Below are positions 17,108-25,714 of a DNA stretch of 64,000 bases, in pieces. The number at the start of each line of letters is the position of its first letter. The stretch's first letter is position 1. The stretch is from assembly GCA_964608315.1 (NCBI GenBank), contig CAZSNF010000010.1, forward strand, positions 58,675 to 122,674, given 5' to 3'. Origin of the DNA: VXPQ01 sp964608315. GTDB lineage: Bacteria; Bacteroidota; Rhodothermia; Rhodothermales; VXPQ01. The notes beneath the pieces were generated by a model. It had not been told where the DNA came from. It ran no database searches and worked only from the letters and a program-made list of their open reading frames with translations. Made by a program: the position numbers and the translations under genes.

Positions 17108-17362
17108 GGATACTCTGATTAAATCTGCAAAGTTCAGAGGCTTGCGAGGGGTGCGCTGGCAAGGAATGACGAAGCAATGTGGCAGGCCCCACATAATGAG
17201 GAATGACACAGCCAGAGTGCCTCTCGAAGCCTCCCGAAGGGCGCTTCACGTCCGCCATGCCCCGAATCCGCAGCGTTTACCGCTGATTTCAACGACGCCA
17301 GCATAATGTCCTGTACCCACGAACGTGAAGCGCTGATCGAAGCAGATTTAATCAGAGTATCC
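17108..17362 (+). repeat. Repeat family A, intact copy (255 bp)
   Basis: Terminal inverted repeat is perfect over at least 20 bp (GGATACTCTGATTAAATCTG at left). Flanks: TCAA left, TTAA right. Internal arms GCGCTTCACGT and ACGTGAAGCGC are perfectly complementary, and a smaller ATGTGG...CCACAT hairpin is present in the L half. It fills the gap between the lipoprotein and hydrolase genes. Confidence 0.93.
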
Positions 17363-17421
17363 TTAACGCAGGTCTCCTTGCCGCACCTCGTTTATGATCA
17401 GCGTATTCCTGAAACTGCTCC

Positions 17422-18234
17422 TTAAACTGCAAGGACTGCGGCGCTCACGCGCTTTTGCAGAAAACGCAGCATGATCCTGTTGAACGTATCCGGATGCTCC
17501 AGCATCGGCGCATGGCCGCATTTCTCAATGAAATACAATTCGGCGTCCGGAATCAATTCTTCGAACTCTTTCGCCACGTCCGGGGGGGTAATCGCATCGT
17601 CCTCCCCCCAAATCAGCAAGGTCGGGACCCGGACCGCATGAAGGCGCGTACGCACCGTCTCTTTTTTCGAGGCCCTTGCTATCCTGATCAAACGCATCAC
17701 GGCAGGCCGATCCGTAACCACGTCCGCCATCTCGTCGATCAGGTCCTCCGTCACATGTTTCTCATCGTAAAAGGTGATCGCCGCCCGTTCCCGAATGAAA
17801 TTCCGGTCATGCCGCCGGGGATTGCCCGTTCCCATCTCCACTTCGTACAAACCCGAGGAGCCCGTAAGAACCAGGGCGCATGCGCGATCAGGATACGTGA
17901 GAATGTACATGCTGGCCAGCTGGCCTCCAAGCGAGTTGCCCACAAGCGTCACGAAGTCAAGCGCCATTTCATCGAGAAAATCGTGCACGTACTGCACCAG
18001 CCCGCCCATATGGGTCTGCGCCAGAGGAAGGGCATACACCGGCAACATGGGAACGATTGCGCGGTATCCGCCCGCCGCCACGGACCGGACAGCGTCCGTC
18101 CAGTTCGTCAAATTTCCCAGCATGCCGTGCAGAAACACAATCGGCGGGCGATCTGTCCGGGGGCCTTCCTCGATATACCGGAAACCGCCTCGCTCTTTGA
18201 TTTCGTAAATGGATTTCTCTATGATCGTGTACAT
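17422..18234 (-). CDS. Alpha/beta-fold hydrolase
   Basis: 270 residues from the ATG at 18234. Oxyanion-hole motif PPIVFLHGMLGNLTNW, nucleophile elbow VGNSLGGQLASM (Ser), acid LIWGEDDAITPPD, and histidine EKCGHAPMLEHPD complete the catalytic triad of the alpha/beta hydrolase superfamily. The closest look is to meta-cleavage-product hydrolases and generic esterases, but substrate cannot be inferred. The open frame extends upstream without a sensible N-terminus; the chosen ATG precedes a short beta strand just before the HG motif, as usual. Confidence 0.88.
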   Translation of the reverse strand: MYTIIEKSIYEIKERGGFRYIEEGPRTDRPPIVFLHGMLGNLTNWTDAVRSVAAGGYRAIVPMLPVYALPLAQTHMGGLVQYVHDFLDEMALDFVTLVGNSLGGQLASMYILTYPDRACALVLTGSSGLYEVEMGTGNPRRHDRNFIRERAAITFYDEKHVTEDLIDEMADVVTDRPAVMRLIRIARASKKETVRTRLHAVRVPTLLIWGEDDAITPPDVAKEFEELIPDAELYFIEKCGHAPMLEHPDTFNRIMLRFLQKRVSAAVLAV

Positions 18235-18586
18235 GCAGCCTGCACTTCGATGATTCGCATAGTGCAACAAGATACGACGTATTGCGGTGGAATAAAAATG
18301 ACGCGGCGCGCTGCCTGATCGCTTCCCGTTTTTTCGGCGCTGAACAGGGCAACGCAGGAAGGCCGCGCAACCCCGGAATCCATACCGGATTTCGACAGCG
18401 CAGGGAAACCGACCCGGATATTCCGCATCGCGCGCCATGGTTCCTTGCCTGGCCTGAAACTTTCCGCCCCGATCCGGGTATGATTTTTTCTGGCCCGAAA
18501 AGCATCGGACTAACGCGCGCTAACGCGCGTAAACACATTCACCAGCCCCACGCGGCCTACTTTATTTACGAGAGGAGCCTGTCGCT
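18235..18586. other. Divergent intergenic region with a short hairpin
   Basis: No gene seen. It separates the leftward hydrolase gene from the rightward small basic protein gene and must contain promoters for both. A hairpin ACGCGCG-ctaa-CGCGCGT lies at 18513-18530, 57 bp before the small basic gene, and could be an operator or leader structure. Confidence 0.35.
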
Positions 18587-18682
18587 ATGCCATGCGGACG
18601 TAAACGCAAAAGACACAAGATCGCTACCCACAAAAGGAAAAAGCGTCTTCGGAAGAACCGCCACAAGAAGAAAGGAAGATAA
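18587..18682 (+). CDS. 31-residue Lys/Arg-rich protein (AURKAIP1/COX24-domain, ribosome-associated type)
   Basis: An ATG at 18587 opens 31 codons ending TAA, preceded 10 bp upstream by a strong Shine-Dalgarno (GAGAGGAG). The product begins MPCGRKRKRHKIATHKRKKR and ends in RKNRHKKKGR, so more than half the residues are Lys, Arg or His. This matches the tiny AURKAIP1/COX24-domain proteins annotated across Bacteroidota and relatives, thought to be ribosomal or ribosome-bound. It is too short for many gene callers. The assignment rests on recognising the conserved HKIATHKRKKRLRKNRHKKK pattern. Confidence 0.88.
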   Translation: MPCGRKRKRHKIATHKRKKRLRKNRHKKKGR

Positions 18683-18721
18683 ACGTCGGGCATGGCCTGA
18701 CCGAACCGGGCGTACGATCGA

Positions 18722-19057
18722 ATGAAGCACTATTCACTGGGCAATATCGTTCGAACAGCAGTATCGGGCCTGATCGTCGGCGCCGTCGCGGGCTTTGTCG
18801 CGGGGCTTCTGCTGGCGCCGGGCGAAGGACGGAAAATGCGTCGGCGCCTTGTTTATCAACTGGAAGCGCTGGCGGATCGGATCGGATCGGCGGTGGAGGA
18901 CTTCTCTGGCGCCGAGCGCGACAGCGAAGCGCGGCGCACGGGAAACCAGCTGGTTGAGGACGCCGAGGAAGAAGCGCGCCGGATTCGGGACGAAATAGAC
19001 ATACTCCTTGGAGACGCCCGGGGCGCCTCCTCGTCGCCCGCCGAAAAAACAACGTAA
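18722..19057 (+). CDS. YtxH-domain membrane protein
   Basis: 111 residues. One N-terminal membrane segment rich in Gly/Ala (VSGLIVGAVAGFVAGLLLAP) runs directly into the family signature LLLAPGEGRKMRRRL, followed by an acidic helical tail. This is the YtxH (gas-vesicle-protein-like) domain common in general-stress membrane proteins. Its function is unknown. It starts 39 bp after the small basic protein gene. Confidence 0.8.
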   Translation: MKHYSLGNIVRTAVSGLIVGAVAGFVAGLLLAPGEGRKMRRRLVYQLEALADRIGSAVEDFSGAERDSEARRTGNQLVEDAEEEARRIRDEIDILLGDARGASSSPAEKTT

Positions 19058-19111
19058 CCGTACTATTCAGGGGCGCCGGCCCCATGCACCCCGCTGGCGC
19101 ACTGCTGTACC

Positions 19112-19924
19112 ATGCCAAACTTTTCGATTCTTCTTCCGCCTTCCGAAAAATCTCAAGAGGGAGGAAATCCTTTCGTTCCGGACATGTTCGACTATCGTAC
19201 GCCGAACACGTTCAACTATTTCAACGAATTGAATATTGAGCGACGGAAGGTCATCGAGGCCGTGCAGGAATCCATCAAGGCCGGAAATCGTCTCGAAGAA
19301 TTGTTTGCGGCCCAGGGCGAAGACCTTGAACGCGTTACCCGCATAAACCAGGAAATCTACGATGCGCCGCTCATGGCGGCCCTCGACCGTTTCAGTCCAG
19401 GCGTCATGTACGAGGCCATGGATTTTCCGGGATTGCCCACGGGCGCCCAGCGCCGCCTGCTGGAAAACGGAATCATCCTCTCCGGATTTTTCGGATTGTT
19501 GCGTCCGGACGATCTGGTGCCCGATCATCGGCTGCCCATCGAATCGAATGTGCCGGGCACAGGCGCGCTGACCGATTTCTGGCGACCGGTCGTGAGTCCC
19601 GTGCTCAACCGGACGATCAAGGGTGCATTCGTATGGAATATGCTCCCCGATTCGCACCTTGCCGCCTGGGAAGACGACCACGGTTACGCGCAATGCGTAC
19701 GCGTCAGGTTCTACGACGAAAGGAACGGCGCGCGGCGCGCGACGGACGAAAATGCAGCGCCGCTCACGGGAAAACTGGTTAATTTCATTGTACGGGAGGC
19801 CGTGGACAATCTGGAGACGGTGCTGCAATGGAAACACCCGGACGGATATGCGTACGATCCGAAAGGCTCCACGGAAAACGAAGCCACGAACGAAATCGAA
19901 ATCGCCTTCGTAAAGCGTGCCTGA
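19112..19924 (+). CDS. yaaA: YaaA family (UPF0246/DUF328) peroxide-stress protein
   Basis: 270 residues. N-terminal FSILLPPSEKSQEGG matches the LLPPSEGK signature of YaaA. DAPLMAALDRFSPGVMYEAM, GIILSGFFGLLRPDDLVPDH, and the late GKLVNFIVREAVDNLETVLQ region align in order with the family, which reduces free iron damage during peroxide stress in E. coli and binds DNA. The length is close to the usual 250-260 residues. The role here is transferred from the family. Confidence 0.85.
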   Translation: MPNFSILLPPSEKSQEGGNPFVPDMFDYRTPNTFNYFNELNIERRKVIEAVQESIKAGNRLEELFAAQGEDLERVTRINQEIYDAPLMAALDRFSPGVMYEAMDFPGLPTGAQRRLLENGIILSGFFGLLRPDDLVPDHRLPIESNVPGTGALTDFWRPVVSPVLNRTIKGAFVWNMLPDSHLAAWEDDHGYAQCVRVRFYDERNGARRATDENAAPLTGKLVNFIVREAVDNLETVLQWKHPDGYAYDPKGSTENEATNEIEIAFVKRA

Positions 19925-19944
19925 TCGGATCCGGGCGGGAAGCG

Positions 19945-20721
19945 CTACGATTCGGCGTCCGCCTCGTTCAGCGCCATGAGATGGCGCACGCCTTTCAGCG
20001 TCAGATGTTCGTCTGTTCGATCAATTTCCGGGATATTCTCGGCCAGCAGGCGCCCCCACCCCCCGGTAACGACGACGAATGCCTCCCCCTGCAACGTGGC
20101 CCGGATTCGACGCAGGAGGCCGCGTACGCCCTCAACGAATCCGTACATGACGCCGGATTGCATGGCCGCAACCGTTGATCGCCCGACCAGCGCCGCCGGC
20201 CAGTCGGGAGCGACGACAGGAAGCTGCGCCGTGCCTTCGCGAAGGGCCCGCAAGGCTATCTCCGGGCCGGGCCCGATCGCGCCTCCGGCATAGAAGCCGT
20301 CCCGGCGGACGACCTCGCACGTAACGGCGCTTCCTCCGTCGACGACGATCACATGACGCTCCCCCGGTGCGCCGTACTCGACCCAGGCGGCGGCGGCGGC
20401 GGCAAGGCGGTCGGCGCCCAGGTTTTCAGGGCGGGTCATATCGAGGCGAAACGGAAGCCGCATCGCAGCATGGATACGAACGGGGACAAAGCCTCGATCC
20501 GCCAGCAAGCGCGTCAGGCAAGCCTCCGAATCCGGCGCGACGGACGCTATCCCGACCCGATCCGGGGAATGCGCAGCGGCGCGCATCATGCGCAGGGCCC
20601 CATCCAGCGCAGCCTTCATATCCGACGGATCGCGCGGCAGCGAAAACGCATGGCGAAGCCGACCCCCCTCGAAGGCGCCTCCCTTGACGGCGCTGTTGCC
20701 TATGTCGAATGCGAGTTGCAT
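19945..20721 (-). CDS. coaX: Type III pantothenate kinase
   Basis: 258 residues from the ATG at 20721. The ASKHA-fold nucleotide motifs are present: LAFDIGNSAVKGG at the N-terminus, NLGADRLAAAAAAW, and VVDGGSAVTCEVV, with AIGPGPEIALRAL and VVTGGWGRLLAEN. This enzyme phosphorylates pantothenate, the first step of coenzyme A synthesis. It follows birA in the same direction, a frequent bacterial pairing, but an intact family A element (20742-20996) separates the two, 20 bp from the coaX start. Confidence 0.93.
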   Translation of the reverse strand: MQLAFDIGNSAVKGGAFEGGRLRHAFSLPRDPSDMKAALDGALRMMRAAAHSPDRVGIASVAPDSEACLTRLLADRGFVPVRIHAAMRLPFRLDMTRPENLGADRLAAAAAAWVEYGAPGERHVIVVDGGSAVTCEVVRRDGFYAGGAIGPGPEIALRALREGTAQLPVVAPDWPAALVGRSTVAAMQSGVMYGFVEGVRGLLRRIRATLQGEAFVVVTGGWGRLLAENIPEIDRTDEHLTLKGVRHLMALNEADAES

Positions 20722-20741
20722 GAAATGCAGCGTATCCTTAA

Positions 20742-20996
20742 GGATGCTCTGATTAAATCTGCAAAGTTCAGAGGCTGTGAGAGGCGCGCTGGCAAGGAAT
20801 GACGAAGCAATGTGGCAGGTTCCACATAATGAGGAATGACACAGCCAGAGTGCCTCTCGCAGCCTCCCGGAGGGCGCTTCACGTCCGCCATGCCCCGAAT
20901 CCGCAGCGTTTACCGCTGATTTCAACGACGCCAGCATAGTGTCCTGTACCCACGAAACGTGAAGCGCTGATCGAAGCAGATTTAATCAGCGTATCC
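20742..20996 (+). repeat. Repeat family A, intact copy (255 bp) with TTAA on both sides
   Basis: TTAA at 20738-20741 and 20997-21000. Ends GGATGCTCTGATTAAATCTG and complement of GATTTAATCAGCGTATCC. It lies between birA (its stop codon starts right after the right TTAA) and coaX. An extra CAGCGTATCC fragment sits outside the left flank, a relic of another copy. Confidence 0.93.
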
Positions 20997-21000
20997 TTAA

Positions 21001-21882
21001 TTATCGGACCGCGGTTACTTCGCCTGCGTGAAACGTCCGTACGCCCTCGTCCGTGGCGAGCAACAGGCCGCCGGTCTCCCCCAGCCCCGCAACAATTCCC
21101 CGTACGGTCCCTCGCCCGTGCGCAAAGCGAAGCTCCGCCGGCGCGTTCAGATTATACATCCGATTCATGTATCTCTTCAATATGTCGAGAGCGCCTTCTT
21201 CAAGGAGATCGAACGTTTGTTCGAGCTGATCGAACAAGGCGGCAAGCAGGGGGGCGCGGCGAACCGGGCGCCCCGTAGCCAAAAGCAGCGATGTGGCCTG
21301 GCCTTCGATCTCAGGGGGCAACGTATCCTCGTTGACATTGACCCCAACGCCGAGCACGACGGCGCGCGCCGCGACAGACGGCTGGCCTGCCCCGGCGGAT
21401 TCCAGGAGCATTCCGCAGCATTTCCTGTCGTCGATCAGAATGTCGTTGGGCCATTTTATTTGCGTACGCATGGGCGTCGCTGCGCCATTGATCGCTTCCG
21501 CCGCCGCCACGCAGGCCGCGATCGTAATAAGATTCCAGCGGTCGGGCGACAATGTCGGACGCAAAACCACGGAAAAGGTCAGGTTGCGTCCGCTGCGCGC
21601 CGTCCACGAACGCCCCATGCGTCCCCGCCCTTTCGTCTGCCGTTCGGCGTACACGACGGCGCCATGGGGCGCTCCCGCCGCCGCCCACGCCAGCGCAAGG
21701 TCGTTCGTGGAGGTTACCGCATCGTACGAACGGAGCGCGCTGCCGACGCCGCTTCGCCGTCCGGCGCCCTGCGCATCAAGCAGGCTGCGGGCCTCATGGG
21801 CAGGCCCGTCCGCTATCTCGCGCGGAGACGTAACCGCAGCGTGCATATCAGAAGGCCGCAACAGGGGCAAGGAACGGTGCAA
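21001..21882 (-). CDS. birA: Biotin--protein ligase (BirA, no DNA-binding domain)
   Basis: 293 residues, or 281 from the in-frame ATG at 21846. Ligase motifs: TSTNDLALAWA, the adenylate-binding QTKGRGRMGRSWTA, NLTFSVVLRP, the catalytic-site IKWPNDILIDDRKCCGMLLE with the essential Lys, and VLGVGVNVN. A small C-terminal beta-domain follows. It attaches biotin to the acceptor Lys of carboxylase subunits. There is no N-terminal helix-turn-helix, so it is a monofunctional ligase, not a repressor. Its stop codon abuts the TTAA flank of the family A element. Confidence 0.93.
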   Translation of the reverse strand: MHRSLPLLRPSDMHAAVTSPREIADGPAHEARSLLDAQGAGRRSGVGSALRSYDAVTSTNDLALAWAAAGAPHGAVVYAERQTKGRGRMGRSWTARSGRNLTFSVVLRPTLSPDRWNLITIAACVAAAEAINGAATPMRTQIKWPNDILIDDRKCCGMLLESAGAGQPSVAARAVVLGVGVNVNEDTLPPEIEGQATSLLLATGRPVRRAPLLAALFDQLEQTFDLLEEGALDILKRYMNRMYNLNAPAELRFAHGRGTVRGIVAGLGETGGLLLATDEGVRTFHAGEVTAVR

Positions 21883-21915
21883 AATTTATGGGCAAGGCCG
21901 AAACAGGGACGTTAT

Positions 21916-22854
21916 TCAATCGGTTCTGTCGGATGCATTGGCCTGCGCGACCCGATCCATTTCCCGAAAATCGTAGTACTCCACCTCACTCGTAAACCGC
22001 TGGGCGGGCCGCAACAGCAGTTTGACGCGCGTTTCGAAACGGGTCCGATCCGGAACCCAGGTTCCGGAAGCAAGCGAAGCCGCACTCAGGAAAAAGACGC
22101 TTTCTTCCCGAAACCAAAGCGCCGTATGCGTCCGCTCGACATACAGACCTGCAAGGCGATCCGAAGTCCGGTCCAGATACAATCGCACCTGCCGGATGGA
22201 CCGGGAAGCGTCGAAACCCGGGCGCGCAGTGATCTGAACGACCCGGACCGGCCCCGCGGACAACATGGAATCCGGGGCGAACGCATAGCGCCATGCCTCC
22301 CGGTTGCGGGCAGAAGCGTACGGGGGATCGTTCAGGATAATGTGCTCCAGAAAACCGGAAGCGGCCAGCGCGCTTTCCTCTATGTTCTCGTCTGAAGACG
22401 CGAAACGGCGCAGGTACCCGAAATCGAAGGTTCCGGAAGATTCCGAGCGGATGGCGCGGGCGCCCTGCTCGTCGTACTGCACTTCCCGTTCGCTGGAAGC
22501 CAGCAGCGCTCCATCGGCGTCGAACTGCGCAGTGCGGGCGCGTTGCGTATGCGCATGGTTCGCGAGCCCCTCGAAAGCGGAACGAAGCGGCGTGTCGTCA
22601 AGGCGCTCCAGCAGGGCAAGGACCGAATCGGCCGCCGCCTCTTCTTCCGGCGTCGGCAACGCGGAAGACGACGACGGATCCGCGCAGCCCGCCGCAAGCA
22701 ATCCCAGCCCCGCGCCGCATGCAAGCGCCATCCCGCGCAAGACGCGCCGAAACCGCGGCGCCCTCCGCGCAAAAAGAAACGCGAAGAACGTCCGCAAGGA
22801 CGCAACCCGGCGAAAAAAGCCGGGCAGACGGGAATTGAGTAGCGAATAAGGCAT
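21916..22854 (-). CDS. Putative lipoprotein of unknown function
   Basis: About 312 residues. A hydrophobic segment (MALACGAGLGLLAAGC) ends in a lipobox, but the true start is uncertain: ATG at 22854 gives a long basic N-terminal lead, ATG at 22731 gives a signal with no positive charge. The mature part is beta-rich with no domain I can name; it includes VRVVQITARPGFDASRSIRQ and RLYLDRTSDRLAGLYVERT, reminiscent of outer-membrane lipoprotein-sorting folds that track LolA/LolB-type proteins. It lies 33 bp upstream of birA in the same direction. Confidence 0.65.
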   Translation of the reverse strand: MPYSLLNSRLPGFFRRVASLRTFFAFLFARRAPRFRRVLRGMALACGAGLGLLAAGCADPSSSSALPTPEEEAAADSVLALLERLDDTPLRSAFEGLANHAHTQRARTAQFDADGALLASSEREVQYDEQGARAIRSESSGTFDFGYLRRFASSDENIEESALAASGFLEHIILNDPPYASARNREAWRYAFAPDSMLSAGPVRVVQITARPGFDASRSIRQVRLYLDRTSDRLAGLYVERTHTALWFREESVFFLSAASLASGTWVPDRTRFETRVKLLLRPAQRFTSEVEYYDFREMDRVAQANASDRTD

Positions 22855-22952
22855 TGGATTCCTGCATTGCATGCGCGCATTCCGTGCTGCGCTGCGCGAA
22901 CCGCAGGGTCGGATGCGGCGCGCAAGCCGGATGCAAGCAAAAATTTCCTCGG

Positions 22953-23102
22953 AACACGCTGATCGAAGCAGAGGATACTCTGATTAAATGTGCAAAGTTC
23001 AGAGGCTGCGAGGGGCGCTTCATGTCCTGTGCGCGTGAACATGAAGCGCTGATCGAAGTAGATTTAATCAGAGTATCCTATATTTAATCAGGGTATCCTT
23101 AA
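22953..23102 (+). repeat. Nested deletion derivatives of repeat family A
   Basis: A short A element (22973-23078, 106 bp; L end plus R hairpin, core deleted) sits inside the R end of another: GCTGATCGAAGCAGA precedes it and TTTAATCAGGGTATCC with TTAA (23099-23102) follows. The short element keeps the complementary arms GGGCGCTTCATGT and ACATGAAGCGCT, so it remains a near-perfect hairpin. Confidence 0.75.
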
Positions 23103-23127
23103 TATAGTACGCATAATCCACAGGAAG

Positions 23128-23958
23128 ATGACAGGAAACGGATTGCTGCAAGGAAAACGAGGCGTTGTCTTTGGCGCGCTGAACGATCAGAGCATCGGAT
23201 GGGCGATTGCGGAAGCCGCGCACCGGGAAGGCGCGTCTCTTACGCTTTCGAACGCACCCGTAGCCCGACGTCTCGGCGCATTGAACAGTTTGGCCGAACG
23301 CACGGGGAGCCAGATCCTCTGGGCGGACGCCACGAGCGACGACGATCTGAAGGCGCTGTACGCCACCGTAAAAGAAGACGGCCCGCTGGATTTTATCGTG
23401 CATTCCATCGGGATGGGGGTCAATCTGCGAAAAAATGTGCCCTATCCGGACCTGAACTACGCGTGGTACCAGAAAACGCTGGATATTTCCGCCGTCAGCT
23501 TGCACCGGATCGTGCATCATGCGCTCGAAGCCGACATGCTCTCGGACGGCGCGTCTATCGTCGCCCTTACATACATCGGCGCGCAGCGCGTGTTCTCGAA
23601 ATATTCCGAAATGGGCGACGCCAAGGCCCTGCTGGAAAGCATTGCGCGTTCGTTCGGATATCGGCTGGGCAAGCGGGGCATTCGCATCAACACCATTTCG
23701 CAGAGCCCGACCCGAACCGTGGCGGGGTCGGGAATCGACGGATTCGACGCCATGTTCGAATTCGCGGAGCGGATTTCTCCGCTGGGCAATGCGGACGCAG
23801 CGAGTTGCGCGGATTACACGGTCATGCTTTTGAGCGACTATGCCCGCATGGTAACCATGCAGACGCTGTACCATGACGGCGGCTTCAGCGCCATGGGCAT
23901 TTCGGACGAAGTCGTCGAGGGACTTGCAAAAACATTTCCGCCGGAGCAACACGCATGA
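23128..23958 (+). CDS. fabI: Enoyl-[acyl-carrier-protein] reductase
   Basis: 276 residues. SDR fold of the FabI type: GLLQGKRGVVFGALNDQSIG (dinucleotide-binding region with FabI-specific spacing), DFIVHSIGM, and the active site IGAQRVFSKYSEMGDAKA, in which Tyr and Lys are separated by six residues (Y-x6-K), the FabI hallmark. ISQSPTRTVAGSGI and a final DGGFSAMG also fit. It catalyses the last reduction in fatty-acid elongation. The next gene starts inside its stop codon (ATGA), so the two are translationally coupled. Confidence 0.95.
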   Translation: MTGNGLLQGKRGVVFGALNDQSIGWAIAEAAHREGASLTLSNAPVARRLGALNSLAERTGSQILWADATSDDDLKALYATVKEDGPLDFIVHSIGMGVNLRKNVPYPDLNYAWYQKTLDISAVSLHRIVHHALEADMLSDGASIVALTYIGAQRVFSKYSEMGDAKALLESIARSFGYRLGKRGIRINTISQSPTRTVAGSGIDGFDAMFEFAERISPLGNADAASCADYTVMLLSDYARMVTMQTLYHDGGFSAMGISDEVVEGLAKTFPPEQHA

Positions 23959-24710
23959 CGCCTGCGCCCGTTTCGATCTTTTTCGCGTTGGTTTTTTGGG
24001 GATCCGGAGGCGCGCCCGCCCCCCCGGACGAAGACGATGCGCCCGCGCTCTACTACTCCATCGAACGAAACGGCAAGTTGTACGCCCGCCCGGACCTGAC
24101 CGCGCCGCTGCCCGGTTTTCGTCCGCTTGCCTTGCAGGAACCGCTCTTTCTGCTGGAAACCCTGAACGAATGGCTCCATGTCCGAACGGCGGACGACGCA
24201 ACAGGGTTCGTGCCCGCGCGATCCGTATCCAACGTGTGGCTCCGCGTATCGAAAAAGCGGCAAATGCTTTTTGTATATCGAGGAGCGCATCTGGAGGCCC
24301 GCATTCCGATCGACCTGGGGCTTAATGCGATTATGGACAAGGTACGACGAGGCGGTACGCTGGAACCCGACCACTGGCGTACGCCCGAAGGCAATTTCCG
24401 CATCGTCGCCAAAAATCCGAACAGCAAATTCCATAAGGCGCTGGTCTTGAACTATCCTTCGGCGGAGGACGCCGAAAGAGGGCTCCGCTCGGGGCTTATC
24501 GACGAGCGAGAGTACCGCGCCATCCTCCGGGCGGAAGAGGCGCTCAGAATGCCTCCGATGCACACGCTGCTGGGCGGATATATCGAAATTCACGGCAATG
24601 GCACCGGAGCCGGCGTGAACTGGACGGAGGGATGCATCGCCATAACGGACCAGGCCATCGACCGGCTGTGGGAGATGGTGCATGTGGGTACGCCGGTGCT
24701 GGTGGAATGA
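23955..24710 (+). CDS. L,D-transpeptidase (YkuD domain) with SH3-like N-terminal domain
   Basis: 251 residues. A weak signal peptide leads into an SH3-like region (~30-90; GKLYARPDLTAPLPGF, DATGFVPARSVSNVW), then the YkuD domain: SKKRQMLFVYRG, HWRTPEGNFRI, and the catalytic stretch IEIHGNGTGAGVNWTEGCIA with His213 and Cys227. The usual S-x-GC pair is TEGC here, an unusual residue at the Ser position, but the nucleophile Cys is kept. Family members crosslink peptidoglycan 3-3 or attach lipoproteins. It overlaps fabI by 4 bp. Confidence 0.85.
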   Translation: MTPAPVSIFFALVFWGSGGAPAPPDEDDAPALYYSIERNGKLYARPDLTAPLPGFRPLALQEPLFLLETLNEWLHVRTADDATGFVPARSVSNVWLRVSKKRQMLFVYRGAHLEARIPIDLGLNAIMDKVRRGGTLEPDHWRTPEGNFRIVAKNPNSKFHKALVLNYPSAEDAERGLRSGLIDEREYRAILRAEEALRMPPMHTLLGGYIEIHGNGTGAGVNWTEGCIAITDQAIDRLWEMVHVGTPVLVE

Positions 24711-24940
24711 GTTTTTCGGGACAGAATTGATCAGAGGTTCCTTAACCAGAATATCCTTGGGAAACTTTGCCGCCTTCCCGCTGTAAAACGGGTAACGGGG
24801 GTTTTTGTCTCGTCTGCTTCGTACGGCTCCGGATTCGCCTGAACCCCGGGCGGCGGGCGCTGCAAACAACGGCGGATGCGGACCGGAACCCCGGCGGCCT
24901 TGCGCTTGCCTGCGGGGTTGCGCTGTTCTTTGCACATTAT

Positions 24941-25302
24941 GGGGATGACATGGTTTCGACGGGTGGTATTCGCGCTGCAAGTTGCGTGTCGAGCTCCTCA
25001 GTCCAGCTCGTTAATATGACTGGGAACTGGTAACTGCGAACGATTACTCGTACGCGATGGCGGCGTAAGCCCCATCTGTCCAATGCACTGCTTGTTCATC
25101 GGCGCGCATTGGGCATCGACCTGGATGAACCCGCTGCGGCCCGTACCGGCTGAACAGGTTGCAGTCAGAATAATCAGCCTTTGCCTGCGTCAGGCTTTTG
25201 TCGGGCGGCTCTCGACGCAGGCGAGCGCAAAAAGACCGACTACGCACGTAGACGCTTGTTAGTACGGCCATTCGGACGCGGGTTCGACTCCCGCCATCTC
25301 CA
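24941..25302 (+). ncRNA. ssrA: tmRNA (transfer-messenger RNA)
   Basis: The 5' end GGGGATGACATGGTTTCGAC is diagnostic, and the 3' end carries a T-arm GCGGGTTCGACTCCCGC followed by CATCTCCA. The acceptor stem pairs GGGGATG with CATCTCC (one G-U). After the discriminator A the genome reads CTA, not CCA, so CCA is added after transcription. The resume reading frame is at 25036-25068. It rescues stalled ribosomes. The sequence downstream is an accessory stretch, consistent with ssrA being a common island integration site. Confidence 0.97.
25036..25068 (+). other. tmRNA proteolysis-tag reading frame
   Basis: From GCG at 25036: codons for Ala-Asn-Asp-Tyr-Ser-Tyr-Ala-Met-Ala-Ala, then TAA. With the alanine carried by tmRNA itself the tag would be AANDYSYAMAA. 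The Ala-Ala ending is the usual ClpXP degradation signal. Confidence 0.85.
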
Positions 25303-25474
25303 CTACCTTGCAGGGCGCCGGGGACCTTGCGCGCACCGGGAAAGACGGATCGCGGCGCGGTTTCCCCGGCTTGCTTCTTCGATTTTTCGAAAGGGACAAG
25401 GTTATATTGCGGCGGCGTGCGTGTCTTATAAGGACAACAGGAAACCGCACCTTCGTTTTTGCCCTCCTTCGACT

Positions 25475-25714
25475 ATGGACACGCACGCGACTTTCAGGAA
25501 CCTTGTCCAGGCAGGCTTCACGGATCGGCAATCCGAAGCCATCGTAGCCGGCCTCCGTAATTCCCGGGACACTCTGGCGACCAACGAAAAACTGGACTCC
25601 GTCAGGGATTTTCTGCGGGCTGAGATAGCCGCGCTGGAAACCCGGTTGCTTCGCTGGATCATCGGAAGCGGAGTCGCAATAACGGCCGCTATTATCGGCG
25701 GGTACTTTGTGTAG
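25475..25714 (+). CDS. Small coiled-coil protein with C-terminal membrane anchor
   Basis: 79 residues from the ATG at 25475. Helical throughout: FRNLVQAGFTDRQSEAIVAG, then VRDFLRAEIAALETRLLRWI as a short coiled coil, ending in one membrane helix (IIGSGVAITAAIIGGYF). It resembles DUF1640/CCDC90-type small proteins. No function is known. It lies between ssrA and the ATPase-nuclease pair. Confidence 0.6.
   Translation: MDTHATFRNLVQAGFTDRQSEAIVAGLRNSRDTLATNEKLDSVRDFLRAEIAALETRLLRWIIGSGVAITAAIIGGYFV

Noticed and set aside
16565..17209. N-terminal extensions of several real genes into repeat A (lipoprotein, coaX, pcrA, glycosylase)
   Set aside because: Each gene has a sensible internal ATG directly before its signal peptide or first domain. 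The repeated peptide LNFADLIRVS comes from the repeat.
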